Shown here piece by piece: positions 8,084-17,276 of a stretch of 64,000 nt of DNA (its first letter is position 1; each line of letters opens with the position of its first letter). The translations under genes and the position numbers were made by a program. Source of the stretch: CAMAXB01 sp964476565 (GTDB taxonomy: Bacteria > Verrucomicrobiota > Verrucomicrobiia > Opitutales > Opitutaceae); NCBI GenBank assembly GCA_964476565.1, contig CAYZBG010000011.1, positions 1 to 64,000 on the forward strand. Direction: 5' to 3'. The notes under the pieces were generated by a model. That model had not been told where the DNA came from. It did no database searches and saw nothing but the letters and a program-made list of their open reading frames with translations.

Positions 8084-9658
8084 TCAGCGCGCGAGGGCGG
8101 GCAGTTCGTAGCGCTGGATAAAGTCTCCCGGCGGCGAGAGGCGCAGCAGCCAGGCGGGCGCGGTGTAGTACCGGCGACCGATCTCGCGCAGCACCGTCTC
8201 GCGATAGACGTCGTACTTGAATCCTCGGCCAAGCAGCAGGGTGAACGTTGCACCGCGGATTTCGAACTGGCGCACCTCGACTGATTCGAACCACGGACGG
8301 GCCTGTTCGACCCGGCCGGGCCGGTGGCTGAAGAACATCAGATTGCCGCCATCCAAGGTGCGGAAGTCCGTGAGCAAGTCGTCCTGCCGACCGTGATGCG
8401 AACCGAAGCCGACGACCGGCACCTCCCTGCGGCCGTGGTAGGCGAGCAGGGCTGCCCGGGCGTAACTGTCCGAGGCGAGCACGTAGTCGGCGCGGTACGG
8501 CTCGAGTGCAGCCAGCACCTCGGCCGTGTGCACGCCCAGGACCACGCTGGTGTGTTGGCGGGTGCCGGCGAGCCAGCTGGACGGGGCCGCCATGGCGATG
8601 ATCATGAGCACGACCTGCAGGCCGGCGTAGAAGGCCGCGGGTTTGAACCACGCCTGCAGCTTTTCGGTCGGGGCGGCGGCGGCGAGGGCGAACACGGCCC
8701 ACGGGACGTACGCCATCAGCCAGTGCAGGCCCACTTCCTGGACGAGCGAAACGGCGCCGAAGACGAGCGCCGGCACCGCGGCCATCATCACCGGGCCGGC
8801 CCCGGCGGCGGCGTGCAGCTGCCGCCAGCCGTCACGCAGACCGTGGCGGCGCAGTCCGGCGACGAGGAGCGGGACCAGCGTGGGGCCAAGCAGGACGCTC
8901 CAGAGCAGCAGGTACACGAAGGGCGACGCGGGTTTGATGCCCGCGTCGTCGTTGCGCGTGAGCACGTTGAAGAGCAGGTTGGTCCAGCCGTGGTGGTGAT
9001 TCCACAGTACGTTGACCGCGACGGGTGGCAGGGCGCCGAGCAGCACCCAGCCGATCGGCCGCCAGCCACGGGGCGCGGGACGCAAGAGTTGCCAGGCCAT
9101 CCAGGCAATCCCCATGACGACCGCGAGGTACTTGGCGAGGAAGGCCAGACCGAGAAGGAAGCCGGCCGCCAGCCAAAGTCCGGCACGTCCGCGCCGGTCC
9201 GCCTCGAGTGCGACGATGCCGGCGGCGACCGCAAACGCGAAGAGGGGCGTGTCGGTCGCGATGAGGAAGTTGGCGAGGTTGAGCGGCGATAGCAGGAACA
9301 TGCTGGCCGCGAGATCCGCCTTCGCGTCGCCGCAGGGCCGCAGGGCCCGGCGCAGCCAGACGGCGACGGCAAGGGGAATGACCACGGCGGGCAGGCGCAA
9401 CCACCCGGGCGCGTCGCTTACCTGGAGCAGGGCGCTGAGCCACCATCCGACCATCGGGCCGTGATCGTAGTAGCCGTAGTCGGGATGCCGGCCCCAGAGG
9501 ATGAAGTACGCCTCGTCGCCCGTCATCGGCACGAGGCTGGCCGCGAGCAGTTTCAGCGCACCGGTCGCGGCGAGCAGGACGAAGAAAAGGCGGCGGGTGA
9601 ACGCCGGATCAGCCAGCCGCACAAGGGCGGGAGACGGGGAAGACGGAAGGGAGTCCAC
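8084..9658 (-). CDS. GT39/ArnT-type membrane glycosyltransferase
   Basis: A polytopic membrane protein of about 524 residues with the features of the PMT/ArnT (glycosyltransferase family 39) superfamily, which transfers sugars from polyprenyl-phosphate donors on the outer face of the cytoplasmic membrane. The acidic first periplasmic-loop motif GDEAYFILWGRHPDYGYYDHGP supports this, followed by roughly ten hydrophobic segments and a soluble C-terminal region. The open frame continues to 9730, but that extension overlaps the htpG terminator. GTG at 9658 or 9622 is therefore more credible than the upstream start; the choice is uncertain. The acceptor is unknown, with no lipid A or arabinose genes nearby. 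Confidence 0.82.
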   Translation of the reverse strand: MDSLPSSPSPALVRLADPAFTRRLFFVLLAATGALKLLAASLVPMTGDEAYFILWGRHPDYGYYDHGPMVGWWLSALLQVSDAPGWLRLPAVVIPLAVAVWLRRALRPCGDAKADLAASMFLLSPLNLANFLIATDTPLFAFAVAAGIVALEADRRGRAGLWLAAGFLLGLAFLAKYLAVVMGIAWMAWQLLRPAPRGWRPIGWVLLGALPPVAVNVLWNHHHGWTNLLFNVLTRNDDAGIKPASPFVYLLLWSVLLGPTLVPLLVAGLRRHGLRDGWRQLHAAAGAGPVMMAAVPALVFGAVSLVQEVGLHWLMAYVPWAVFALAAAAPTEKLQAWFKPAAFYAGLQVVLMIIAMAAPSSWLAGTRQHTSVVLGVHTAEVLAALEPYRADYVLASDSYARAALLAYHGRREVPVVGFGSHHGRQDDLLTDFRTLDGGNLMFFSHRPGRVEQARPWFESVEVRQFEIRGATFTLLLGRGFKYDVYRETVLREIGRRYYTAPAWLLRLSPPGDFIQRYELPALAR

Positions 9659-9686
9659 GGCAGCGGTAATCCGAACGTTGCAGCGC

Positions 9687-9720
9687 AAAAAAAGAGGGCG
9701 GGTCGCATGCGGACCCGCCC
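9687..9720 (-). terminator. Rho-independent terminator of htpG
   Basis: On the minus strand a perfect 9-bp GC stem (GGGCGGGTC paired with GACCCGCCC, seven-base loop) sits 15 bases past the htpG stop and is followed by CTC and a run of seven T. This is a textbook intrinsic terminator and separates htpG from the glycosyltransferase downstream. Confidence 0.9.
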
Positions 9721-9735
9721 GAAGGCGCAAGGCGA

Positions 9736-11583
9736 TCAGACCTCCGCGAGCAACTTGTAGAGACGCGACACCATCTTCGTCGGGTCTTCGAGCAGGCCCG
9801 CGGAGATCAGGGCGTTGTCGAGGATCTGCTCTGCGACCAGCGCGGCCTTCTCCGGGGAGGAGGCGCGCGTGGTGGCGAGCCGTGCGATCAGCGCGTGGCG
9901 TGGGTTGATCTCGAGGTTGACGCGCAACGGGCTCTCGGCGCCCTCTTTGTTCATCGCCTTCATCATGCGGCGCATGTGGGGCGACATGAACTTGTCGGCG
10001 TTGAGGGCGAGGGCAGGCGAATCGACCAGGCGGTCGCTGGCCTTCACCTCGGCGACGCGTTCACCGAGGGTCGTCTTCAGCCATTCGACGAGGGCCTTGG
10101 TGTCCTCTTCGCTCAGGGCCTGGTCGGCCGGAGGCTTCGGCAGGTCGGAGAGCTTCACGTCGGCGTGGTCGGCCGCGGTCAACGTCTTGCCGTCGAAGGT
10201 GCGCACGTTGTTCATCACGTACTCGTCGACCGGCTCGTAGCAGAACAGGACCTCGAGGTTGCGCGCCTTGAAGGCCTCGAGGTAAGGACCGCTTTCGATC
10301 GCCTCGCGGTTCGGCCCGATGAGGTAATAGATCTCCTTCTGGTCGGTGCCGAGGCGCGAGACGTAGTCGGCGAGCGAGGTGGTCTTGCCCTTCTCGGTGA
10401 GTGAGGACTCGAACCGCAGCAACTTCACGAGGTCGTCCTTGTGGGTGAAGTCGAGGGCGGCGCCCTCCTTGAGGAAGAGGCCGAACTGGGCGTAGAACTC
10501 GGTGTAGGCGTCGGGCCGGTTCTTGGCCTCGTCGGCGAGAAATTTGAGGAAGCGCTTCGTGATGACCTTGTTGAGCTTCTCGATCAGGGCGCGGTCCTGC
10601 ATCGTCTCGCGCGAGATGTTGAGCGGCAGGTCTTCGCTGTCGACGACGCCCTTGAGGAAGCGCAGCCACTCGGGCAGCAGGTCCTTCGGTTTGGCGTCGA
10701 TCAGCACCTTGCGGCAGTAGAGCGACACCCCCGGCTCGGCGCGGGCGAGGCCGAATTTCTCCGGGTTCTCCTTGGGCACGAAGAGCAGCGCGTTGATCGA
10801 AAGCGGAGCGTCGGCGCTGAAATGCAGGCGCAGGCGCGGCTCGTCGTAGGCGTGGGCCTGGAACTTGTAGAACTCGGTGTATTCCTCCTCCTTGATCTCG
10901 CTCTTCGAGCGGAGCCAGAGCGCCTGGACGGTGTTGATGCGTTTGCCGTTGAGCGTGATCGGGAAGGAGACGAAGGCGCTGTAGCGCTCGAGGATCTCCT
11001 TCACCTTCCATTCCTGGCTGAAGTCGGCGCAGTCGTCCTTGAGCTCGATCACGATCTTGACGCCGCGCCGCTGGCCCTCGACCTCCTCGATCTCGTAGGT
11101 GCCGCCGCCGTCGCTTGTCCAGACATGGCCCGGTTCGGACGCGCGCCACGAGTGGCTGTAGACGCGCACGCGTTTCGCGGCCATGAACGCGGAGTAGAAA
11201 CCGACGCCGAACTGGCCGATCAGGTTGGCGTTCTTTTGTCCGCCCTCGCTCAGCGCCTTGAGAAAGGCCTTGGAGCCGGAGTGGGCGATGGTGCCGAGGT
11301 TCTCGATCAGCTCGGCCCGCGTCATGCCGATGCCGAAGTCCTGGATCGTGAGGGTCTTTGCCTTGTCGTCGGTCGTGAGGTTGATCTCGTGACCGAGTTT
11401 GTCGTCGAAGATCTCCTTCTCCGTCAGCTGGAGGTGACGCAGTTTTTCCAGCGCGTCGGAGGCGTTGGAGACGAGTTCACGGATGAAGATTTCCTTCTCC
11501 GTGTAGAGCGAATGGATGACGATATCGAGCAGCTGCTTGATCTCGGCTTGGAATTCGAAGCTTTGCGGAGTGGTGGTGGACAT
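9736..11583 (-). CDS. htpG: Chaperone protein HtpG (Hsp90)
   Basis: A 615-residue Hsp90-family ATP-dependent chaperone of normal bacterial length. The N-terminal GHKL ATPase shows LYTEKEIFIRELVSNASDAL with the conserved Glu and Asn, IQDFGIGM for the nucleotide pocket, and GQFGVGFYSAFMAA for the lid. The middle domain carries PLNISRETMQ, and the C-terminal dimerisation domain ends normally. The ATG at 11583 gives the expected start, MSTTTPQSFEFQAEI. It ends in a strong terminator. The left end of the IS1380 element lies only about 84 bases upstream of the start codon, so native promoter sequence may have been separated from the gene. Confidence 0.97.
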   Translation of the reverse strand: MSTTTPQSFEFQAEIKQLLDIVIHSLYTEKEIFIRELVSNASDALEKLRHLQLTEKEIFDDKLGHEINLTTDDKAKTLTIQDFGIGMTRAELIENLGTIAHSGSKAFLKALSEGGQKNANLIGQFGVGFYSAFMAAKRVRVYSHSWRASEPGHVWTSDGGGTYEIEEVEGQRRGVKIVIELKDDCADFSQEWKVKEILERYSAFVSFPITLNGKRINTVQALWLRSKSEIKEEEYTEFYKFQAHAYDEPRLRLHFSADAPLSINALLFVPKENPEKFGLARAEPGVSLYCRKVLIDAKPKDLLPEWLRFLKGVVDSEDLPLNISRETMQDRALIEKLNKVITKRFLKFLADEAKNRPDAYTEFYAQFGLFLKEGAALDFTHKDDLVKLLRFESSLTEKGKTTSLADYVSRLGTDQKEIYYLIGPNREAIESGPYLEAFKARNLEVLFCYEPVDEYVMNNVRTFDGKTLTAADHADVKLSDLPKPPADQALSEEDTKALVEWLKTTLGERVAEVKASDRLVDSPALALNADKFMSPHMRRMMKAMNKEGAESPLRVNLEINPRHALIARLATTRASSPEKAALVAEQILDNALISAGLLEDPTKMVSRLYKLLAEV

Positions 11584-11667
11584 GGCGTGAAAGAAGACGT
11601 TGACCTGCAAAATGCAGGGCCGAGGAGTGTTGGCCGTGCCCGGGAAAAATCAAGCGGCCGGTGACCG

Positions 11668-13243
11668 CCCTAGCCCGGATATTTCACGAATAGGTATCGC
11701 GCACCTTGGAACTATCTGGTAATCAGATAGGTGCAAAACAAAACAACCAAGGCTGCGCGATGGAAAAATCTGAATCGGAGCAACTGACATTCACAAGGAT
11801 AAAGGGCCGGCAGGTGAAAGCGGACTTTGGCGGCGGGGAGGTCAGCAGCGATGGTGGGTTGCTGCTGATCCGGGAAGTGGATCGGAAATTGGGTCTGGTC
11901 GCCAACATAGCGGCCCGGCTGAGCGAGCCGCGGGAAAGCGGAAAAGTGCAGCACGAGAACGAGACGATGTTGCGGCAGCGCGTGATGGCGTTGATCGCGG
12001 GCTGGGAAGATCTGAACGATGCGGCGACGCTCCGCACCGATCCGGTGCATCAGGTCGCGGCCGGCAGCGATGAAGCGCTGGCGAGCGCGCCAACGTTGTG
12101 CCGCTTTGAGAATCGGCAGGATCGGGCGGCAGCGTGGGCCGTGAATCAGGTCCTGGTGGAACAGTTCATTGCCTCGCACGCGAAGGCACCCGCGGTCCTG
12201 ATCCTCGACTTCGATGCGACGGACACGCCGGTGCATGGGAAACAGGAAGGGCGGTTCTTCCACGGCTACTATGACTGTCACTGTTTCCTGCCTTTGTATG
12301 TGTTTTGTGGCGACAGGCTGCTGACGGCGTATTTGCGGCCCAGCAACATCGACGCCGCGAAACACGCTGCGGCGATCCTGAAGCTGCTGGTCACGCGGCT
12401 GCGCCGGGCGTGGCCGCGCACGAAGATCGTGTTCCGCGGCGACAGCGGCTTTTGCCGCGATCGGCTCTTGAGCTGGTGCGATCGCCACGACGTGAAATAC
12501 GTCGTCGGCATCGCCCGCAACGACCGGCTGCAGGCGGAGGCGGCGAAGGTGATGCGTCGGGCGGAGCAGCGCTACGAGAAGACCGGGGAGAAACAGCGCT
12601 TGTTTACTGCCTTCGATTATGCCGCCGGCAGCTGGCGCTCGGTGCGCTGGGTGATCGCCAAGGCTGAGCACACCGAAAAGGGCAGCAATCCCCGGTTCAT
12701 CGTGACGAACATCGTGGGTGATCCGCAGAAACTCTACGACCGACGTTACTGCCAGCGGGGCGAGATGGAGAACCGGGTGAAGGAGCAGATGATGCTCTTC
12801 GCCGACCGGGTGAGCGCGCACCGCTGGTGGCCCAATCAGTGGCGGCTGTGCCTCTCGGCGATCGCCTACACCTTGTTTGAGGCGCTGCGGCGCCTCGCCC
12901 TGCGTGGCAGCGCCCTTGCCGAAGCCACCTGCTCCACGCTGCGCTCGAAGCTGATCAAGATCGGCACCGTCATCGTGCGAAAATTGACCGTCGTGCGGCT
13001 CCACCTCAGCTCGCATCACCCGCTTCGAGATCTGTTCCACCACGCGTGGGCGGTGCTCGTGCCGACGTAACCCGACCGGCGCTGCTCCCGGCGCCATAAT
13101 ATCAATGGGGGCTGGGGGCAGTGTCTCCGCATATATAGATTTACGGTCGTTCTCGCCTATCGACCTGCCCATCATCGCTCAGAACAGGCCCAACTGTCCG
13201 CGTCCCGACAAAACCTCGGACTCGTGAAATATCCGGGCTAGGG
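11668..13243 (+). mobile_element. IS1380-family insertion sequence
   Basis: The element is bounded by inverted repeats: TAGCCCGGATATTTCACGA at 11671-11689 matches its exact reverse complement at 13222-13240, and the match extends outward by CCC/GGG to 11668 and 13243, and arguably two bases further. CCTAG at the tip is typical of the family. The single transposase gene is intact. No clear 4-5 bp target duplication is seen: the bases flanking the tips do not match as direct repeats, so the insertion may be old or the original flanks rearranged. It sits between the divergent-looking ends of the htpG leader and the transporter operon tail. Confidence 0.9.
11760..13070 (+). CDS. IS1380-family transposase
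   Basis: A 436-residue DDE transposase. It starts with a conserved segment, FGGGEVSSDGGLLLIREVD, typical of the family. Candidate catalytic acidic residues are the Asp in ILDFDATDTPVHGKQEG, the Asp in VFRGDSGFCRD and the Glu in YCQRGEMENRVKE, which correspond to the family's D-D-E layout. The ATG at 11760 was preferred over 11706 because it precedes the conserved region closely and lies 90 bases inside the left inverted repeat. The frame is uninterrupted, so the element could be active. Confidence 0.93.
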   Translation: MEKSESEQLTFTRIKGRQVKADFGGGEVSSDGGLLLIREVDRKLGLVANIAARLSEPRESGKVQHENETMLRQRVMALIAGWEDLNDAATLRTDPVHQVAAGSDEALASAPTLCRFENRQDRAAAWAVNQVLVEQFIASHAKAPAVLILDFDATDTPVHGKQEGRFFHGYYDCHCFLPLYVFCGDRLLTAYLRPSNIDAAKHAAAILKLLVTRLRRAWPRTKIVFRGDSGFCRDRLLSWCDRHDVKYVVGIARNDRLQAEAAKVMRRAEQRYEKTGEKQRLFTAFDYAAGSWRSVRWVIAKAEHTEKGSNPRFIVTNIVGDPQKLYDRRYCQRGEMENRVKEQMMLFADRVSAHRWWPNQWRLCLSAIAYTLFEALRRLALRGSALAEATCSTLRSKLIKIGTVIVRKLTVVRLHLSSHHPLRDLFHHAWAVLVPT

Positions 13244-13344
13244 CGTGTCTGGGAATTGCGAGAGCCCAGCGCTGAGAGCGCAGCCGGGAGTGCGCAAGGC
13301 GGGGGCGTCCGGATCCCGTACTCCGTCCCGAAGCCCCGACCGGG

Positions 13345-13500
13345 TCAGCGGCGGTCGGTCTCGTCGGTCTCGACCGGCTCGACCCGGGCGAGGTGGGCCG
13401 GATCGGGCTTGCTCGTGACGATCCGCACGATGCACCAGGCGAGCAGGCCGGTGACAAAACCGACCGAAAGGATGAGGTTGATCCAGCCGCCGAAGGTCAT
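13345..13500 (-). CDS. MetS-like small subunit of NSS transporter
   Basis: A 51-residue protein translated from the ATG at 13500 to a TGA at 13345. It opens with TFGGWINLILSVGFVTGLLA, a single hydrophobic helix, and has a charged tail rich in Asp, Glu and Arg. Its start is four bases after the stop of the sodium-dependent transporter, so the two are surely co-translated. Tiny single-helix partners are a known feature of bacterial NSS transporters such as the methionine carrier MetP with MetS, where the small protein is needed for transport. The identification rests on position, size and topology. Confidence 0.8.
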   Translation of the reverse strand: MTFGGWINLILSVGFVTGLLAWCIVRIVTSKPDPAHLARVEPVETDETDRR

Positions 13501-13504
13501 GGTG

Positions 13505-15109
13505 TCAGGGTTCCCAGGTATCGAGGGTGCGCGAAGCCCAGCGTTTGCCGGCCACGTTGATCAGGACGAAGGAGAAGACGAGCATCAGTAGGATGAAAGC
13601 GACGCTGGCCCGGGCGACAGGGCTGCCACCCGGCAGCAGATCGAGCACGTAGGCGGTCGGGGCAAAGGCGGCCGCCTCGCCGAACTCGAAGTTCCAGCCG
13701 ACCATCTTTTGCAGGACGAACAGGACGAAGATCGTGACGAGGAAGAGCGGGCTCAGGTACTTCAGGATGAACTTGAAGAAGTCGGGGATGCGCATGAGCG
13801 AGCCGCGGTGGGCTTCGGCGAACCCACGGTCGACCCCGACGAACCAGCCAAACAGGATGACCACGACCGTGCCCTGGAGGAAGATCAGGACAGTCCCGGC
13901 CCAAAAATCGAAGGTGTCGAGCGCCTTGAGGTCCTTGGAGAAGTACCAGACGAACAGGGCACCGAGGCCGGTGATGAAACCGAGTAGGGCCACCGACGCC
14001 TTGCGCGTGAGGCCGAGGCCTTCCTCGAGGAAGGCGATGCCGGGTTGGAGCATCGACAGCGAACTCGTGATCGCGGCGAGGAAGAGGAGAATGAAAAAGA
14101 TGGAGGCGAAAAGCTGGCCGCCGGGCATCCGGGCAAAGACCTCCGGCAGGACGTTGAAACCAAGGCCGAACGTGCCCTGGCCGGCCACGCCGGCGGCACC
14201 GAGGAAGACGAAGGCGGCCGGCACGGTGATGAGTCCGCCGAGGCCGACTTCGCAGAACTCGTTGGCCGCCGTCGCGGTGAGTCCGCTGAGCACGACGTCG
14301 TCGTTGCGCCGCAGATAACTGGCGTACGTGATGATGACGCCGAAGCCGACCGAGAGGGAGAAGAAGATCTGACCGGCGGCGGCCAGCCAGAGCTGGGGGT
14401 TGAGCAGGCCGGCGCGGATGTCGCCCGGATTCCACATGTAGCCGAGACCGTTGACGAGGGACTGGTCGGGCTTGGCCGGATCCGGGGTACCGAGGGTCAG
14501 CACGCGCAACAAAATGATGAAGGCGATGCCGATGAGCACGGGCATGGCGTAGACGCAGACCTTTTCGATGCCCTTCGAAATCCCGCGGTAGATGAAAATG
14601 AAGTTCAGGGCGAAGGCGATGAGCACGAAGATCCCGACATCCCCCAGGCCAAACTTGAGCGCCACCCCGTCGGCGGCGATGCCGGTGAAGCCGACGAAGA
14701 AGCCGCCGATGTCGGTGCCCGGGCGGGTCAGATTGCCGCTCATCGCGTTGAGCGCATAGCCCAGGCACCACGCTTCGACGTACACGTAGTACATGTAAAT
14801 CATGACCGGCGCGACGAAGCCGACCACGCCGAGGTACTTGCCCCAGGGCCGGCGCAGCAGCGCGTGGTAGATGCCGGGCGTGGAGTGAAAGCCCAGCCGC
14901 CCGCCCAGCCGTCCAAGCGTCCATTCGCCCCAGCAGATCGGGATGCCAATGATCAGCAGCGCGACGAAGTAGGCGATCATGAACGCCCCGCCGCCGTACT
15001 GGGCGGCGAGACCCGGGAAGCGCAGGAAATTGCCGAGGCCGACCGCGCTGCCGGCGACGGCGAGGATGACGCCCGCACGGGACGACCACGCTTCTTTGGG
15101 GTTTGGCAT
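13505..15109 (-). CDS. Sodium-dependent transporter, NSS/SNF family
   Basis: A 534-residue polytopic protein of the neurotransmitter:sodium symporter family. The N-terminal block WSSRAGVILAVAGSAVGLGN is the classical TM1 signature that forms part of the Na+ and substrate sites, and NFLRFPGLAAQYGGGAF and PICWGEWTLGR follow. About twelve membrane segments can be counted. It probably imports an amino acid; the attached MetS-like subunit suggests methionine or a similar neutral amino acid. The ATG at 15109 gives the start MPNPKEAWSS used by the family; the upstream extension is basic and lacks homology features. It diverges from the TPR lipoprotein gene. Confidence 0.93.
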   Translation of the reverse strand: MPNPKEAWSSRAGVILAVAGSAVGLGNFLRFPGLAAQYGGGAFMIAYFVALLIIGIPICWGEWTLGRLGGRLGFHSTPGIYHALLRRPWGKYLGVVGFVAPVMIYMYYVYVEAWCLGYALNAMSGNLTRPGTDIGGFFVGFTGIAADGVALKFGLGDVGIFVLIAFALNFIFIYRGISKGIEKVCVYAMPVLIGIAFIILLRVLTLGTPDPAKPDQSLVNGLGYMWNPGDIRAGLLNPQLWLAAAGQIFFSLSVGFGVIITYASYLRRNDDVVLSGLTATAANEFCEVGLGGLITVPAAFVFLGAAGVAGQGTFGLGFNVLPEVFARMPGGQLFASIFFILLFLAAITSSLSMLQPGIAFLEEGLGLTRKASVALLGFITGLGALFVWYFSKDLKALDTFDFWAGTVLIFLQGTVVVILFGWFVGVDRGFAEAHRGSLMRIPDFFKFILKYLSPLFLVTIFVLFVLQKMVGWNFEFGEAAAFAPTAYVLDLLPGGSPVARASVAFILLMLVFSFVLINVAGKRWASRTLDTWEP

Positions 15110-15233
15110 GCGGTTTCTTGGATACGGGGTGCGCCACACCCTGCAACGGCGAACTTGCCCTCGGGCACGTCGTTTTCGCCGGCATTTTGACATCGTCTCG
15201 GGTTGGGCCGATGCTTAACGCCCTTTTCCTGCC

Positions 15234-17258
15234 ATGTCGTCGTCCCCTGTGTTTTTGCTCCGCCTGGCCAGCCTGCTGGCCGTCGCCGTCCTGTGGGCCG
15301 GCTGTGCAACGACCGGGACGAAGGTGCCGGCAGGCGGGGTTCCGCCAGAGGAGTGGGCGCGTCAGTTCCGCTCCGATCTCAACGAGGTGCGGCAGCGGTC
15401 CTGGCGCACGGCCCTGGATATCGTTGCCGCCTACGAGAAGATCCCGGCGGATCATTGTCCCGGCATCGCCGCCTTTGTCCGGGACATGGCGGTGGCGCGC
15501 CGCCTGGTCGAGACGCATCCGGGCGACGCGGATCTCGATCAGCTCGATCTCGGCACGTTGGTGAGCCGCAATCCCAATTTCTGGCGTGCTTCGCTCGAGA
15601 TTGCCCCGAACGACGGCAGCTTCCTCCTGCTGCATGCCACCTTGCTCGCGAGCGGCGGCGAAATCTGGCGGGCCAATCGCGTGTTGATGGCGACCACCCA
15701 GCTCCTGCCGATCGAGGCGCGCACCCGTCCGCTCTACCTCGCGCATGTGTATGGCCTCGGCGCCCTCATCATGGACAGCGTGGCGGGCATGGACGAACGC
15801 GTGCAGGGGCGTCCGTTTGCCGCGGCGGCCGGCGTGTACCGGGACGGGTTGGCAGTGTGGCCGCGCAACGGGCTCCTGCTCGGGGGCCTCATCGACCTGG
15901 CCCTGCAGGAACAACTTTCCGCCGAAGGGCGTCGCGAGGTGGGCGAGGAGCGGCGCGAGCAGCTGCTCGATGTCGTGGTGGCGCGGATGCCGGAGGAAAT
16001 CGCGCGCCTGCACGCGGTGGACCCGATCGCCGCCGCCAGCTACCGCGGCGACGCGGACGCCCGCCGGCATGGCCGCGACCTGCAACGGCGCTGGACCCGC
16101 CTGACCGACAGCGACCTGACCCTCGACTACAAGGAAGTGGGCGAACTGGCGGCGGCGTTGGAGAAGGCTGAAGCCTACGAGCTCGCGCTGGTGATCCAGC
16201 GCCTGCTGGTCGTCTCGCGCGGATTCGTCACGCCGGGCGATTTCGTCGCCTGGCGCCGTCTGCTGCCCCGGGTGGTGGGTGAGGCGGCGGCGGAACCGCT
16301 CATCGCCGCGTGGGACAGCGGCGAGATCAACAGCGTGTCGATCAGCGGTCCCTCTGGGGAAGAAGAGGAACGCTGGCAGGGCGATCCGGCGATCAATGCC
16401 CTGCTGCGGCAGCAGATCGAGCGTGAGCTCGCCGAGCGGACCTTCCGCATTGAGATGCTTGCGGGCCAACGCGTCCTGCAGGCCGGCGCCTATCGCGAGC
16501 GCGGCGTGTTGCACAGCCGGGCCGGCCTGCACGAGGCCGCCCTGGCGGATTTTCAGGCGGCCGCCGACTTGGTTGGGCCCAACGCGGTGCTCTCGGTGGA
16601 CCGCGCGATCGTCATGGCCTCGCTCGGGCGGGACGCCGAAGCGGACACTCTCCTGTCCGAAGTCTCCCGGCGCTCCGTCGACCGGCCGCTGGCCAATCTG
16701 GAGCGGGCGGTGCTGCGATTCAGTCAGGGGCGTTACGATGAGGCGGCGGAACTCTTCCGCGAGGAAGCCCGCCGCGAGCCGGAGTCGGGTTATCCGGCCC
16801 TGCTGGCCGAACTCGCGGCGCGCCGGAACGGCGGTTCGGAGGCGAATCTGGTGAAGCGGAGCCGCGCGCAGGTGCGGCCGGAGGCCTGGGTGGCCGCGTG
16901 CCTGCGCTTCGTCGAGGGGGCGATCAGCGCCGATGAGCTCTTCACCCGGGCGCGGGAAGGCGGCGATCTCCGGGTGGCGGAGCAGCTCAGCGAGGCCCAC
17001 TTCATCGTGGCCCAGGTCGAACTCGCGGCGGGCAATGTCGACCGTGGTATCCAGGAATTGGAGGCGTGTATCGGCACGGGCATGAGCGGCATGATCGAGT
17101 ACCGCCTGGCCCGGCGCGAACTGCAGCGCCTCGCGCCCGAGCGCGAAGCGCGCCTGCGACAGGGCCCGGAGGCGCCGGCGGACCGGCCGGCCTCACGGCC
17201 TGGGTTGGACGGTGCGCCGCCCGCGGGGGAGGGCTTCGGCGGGCAGGCGCCGGCCTGA
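15234..17258 (+). CDS. TPR-repeat lipoprotein
   Basis: A 674-residue exported protein. The signal peptide ends in the lipobox LWAGC at about residues 19-23, predicting an envelope lipoprotein. The rest is almost entirely alpha-helical with Ala/Leu/Arg-rich pairs, and TPR-like units are readable around residues 415-560 (for example the RGVLHSRAGLHEAALADFQA and ERAVLRFSQGRYDEAAELFR units). The tail is Pro/Gly-rich. TPR proteins act as protein-protein scaffolds; no specific partner can be named. It diverges from the sodium transporter across 124 bases and ends 18 bases before the convergent ExbD-like gene. Confidence 0.78.
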   Translation: MSSSPVFLLRLASLLAVAVLWAGCATTGTKVPAGGVPPEEWARQFRSDLNEVRQRSWRTALDIVAAYEKIPADHCPGIAAFVRDMAVARRLVETHPGDADLDQLDLGTLVSRNPNFWRASLEIAPNDGSFLLLHATLLASGGEIWRANRVLMATTQLLPIEARTRPLYLAHVYGLGALIMDSVAGMDERVQGRPFAAAAGVYRDGLAVWPRNGLLLGGLIDLALQEQLSAEGRREVGEERREQLLDVVVARMPEEIARLHAVDPIAAASYRGDADARRHGRDLQRRWTRLTDSDLTLDYKEVGELAAALEKAEAYELALVIQRLLVVSRGFVTPGDFVAWRRLLPRVVGEAAAEPLIAAWDSGEINSVSISGPSGEEEERWQGDPAINALLRQQIERELAERTFRIEMLAGQRVLQAGAYRERGVLHSRAGLHEAALADFQAAADLVGPNAVLSVDRAIVMASLGRDAEADTLLSEVSRRSVDRPLANLERAVLRFSQGRYDEAAELFREEARREPESGYPALLAELAARRNGGSEANLVKRSRAQVRPEAWVAACLRFVEGAISADELFTRAREGGDLRVAEQLSEAHFIVAQVELAAGNVDRGIQELEACIGTGMSGMIEYRLARRELQRLAPEREARLRQGPEAPADRPASRPGLDGAPPAGEGFGGQAPA

Positions 17259-17276
17259 GCGAGCCGCGGCGCGATC

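Noticed and set aside
11712..13175. A 487-codon frame antisense to the IS1380 transposase
   Set aside because: Its sequence is a mirror of the transposase with biased His/Arg/Val composition and no domain; the sense frame has the DDE motifs.
11660..13250. Target-site duplication of the IS1380 element
   Set aside because: Bases outside the inverted repeats do not form a convincing direct repeat for any choice of element tip.
13497..17000. A 1167-codon open frame on the minus strand
   Set aside because: It is antisense to the TPR lipoprotein and out of frame with the NSS transporter, both of which have clear family features; high GC leaves such long frames open by chance.
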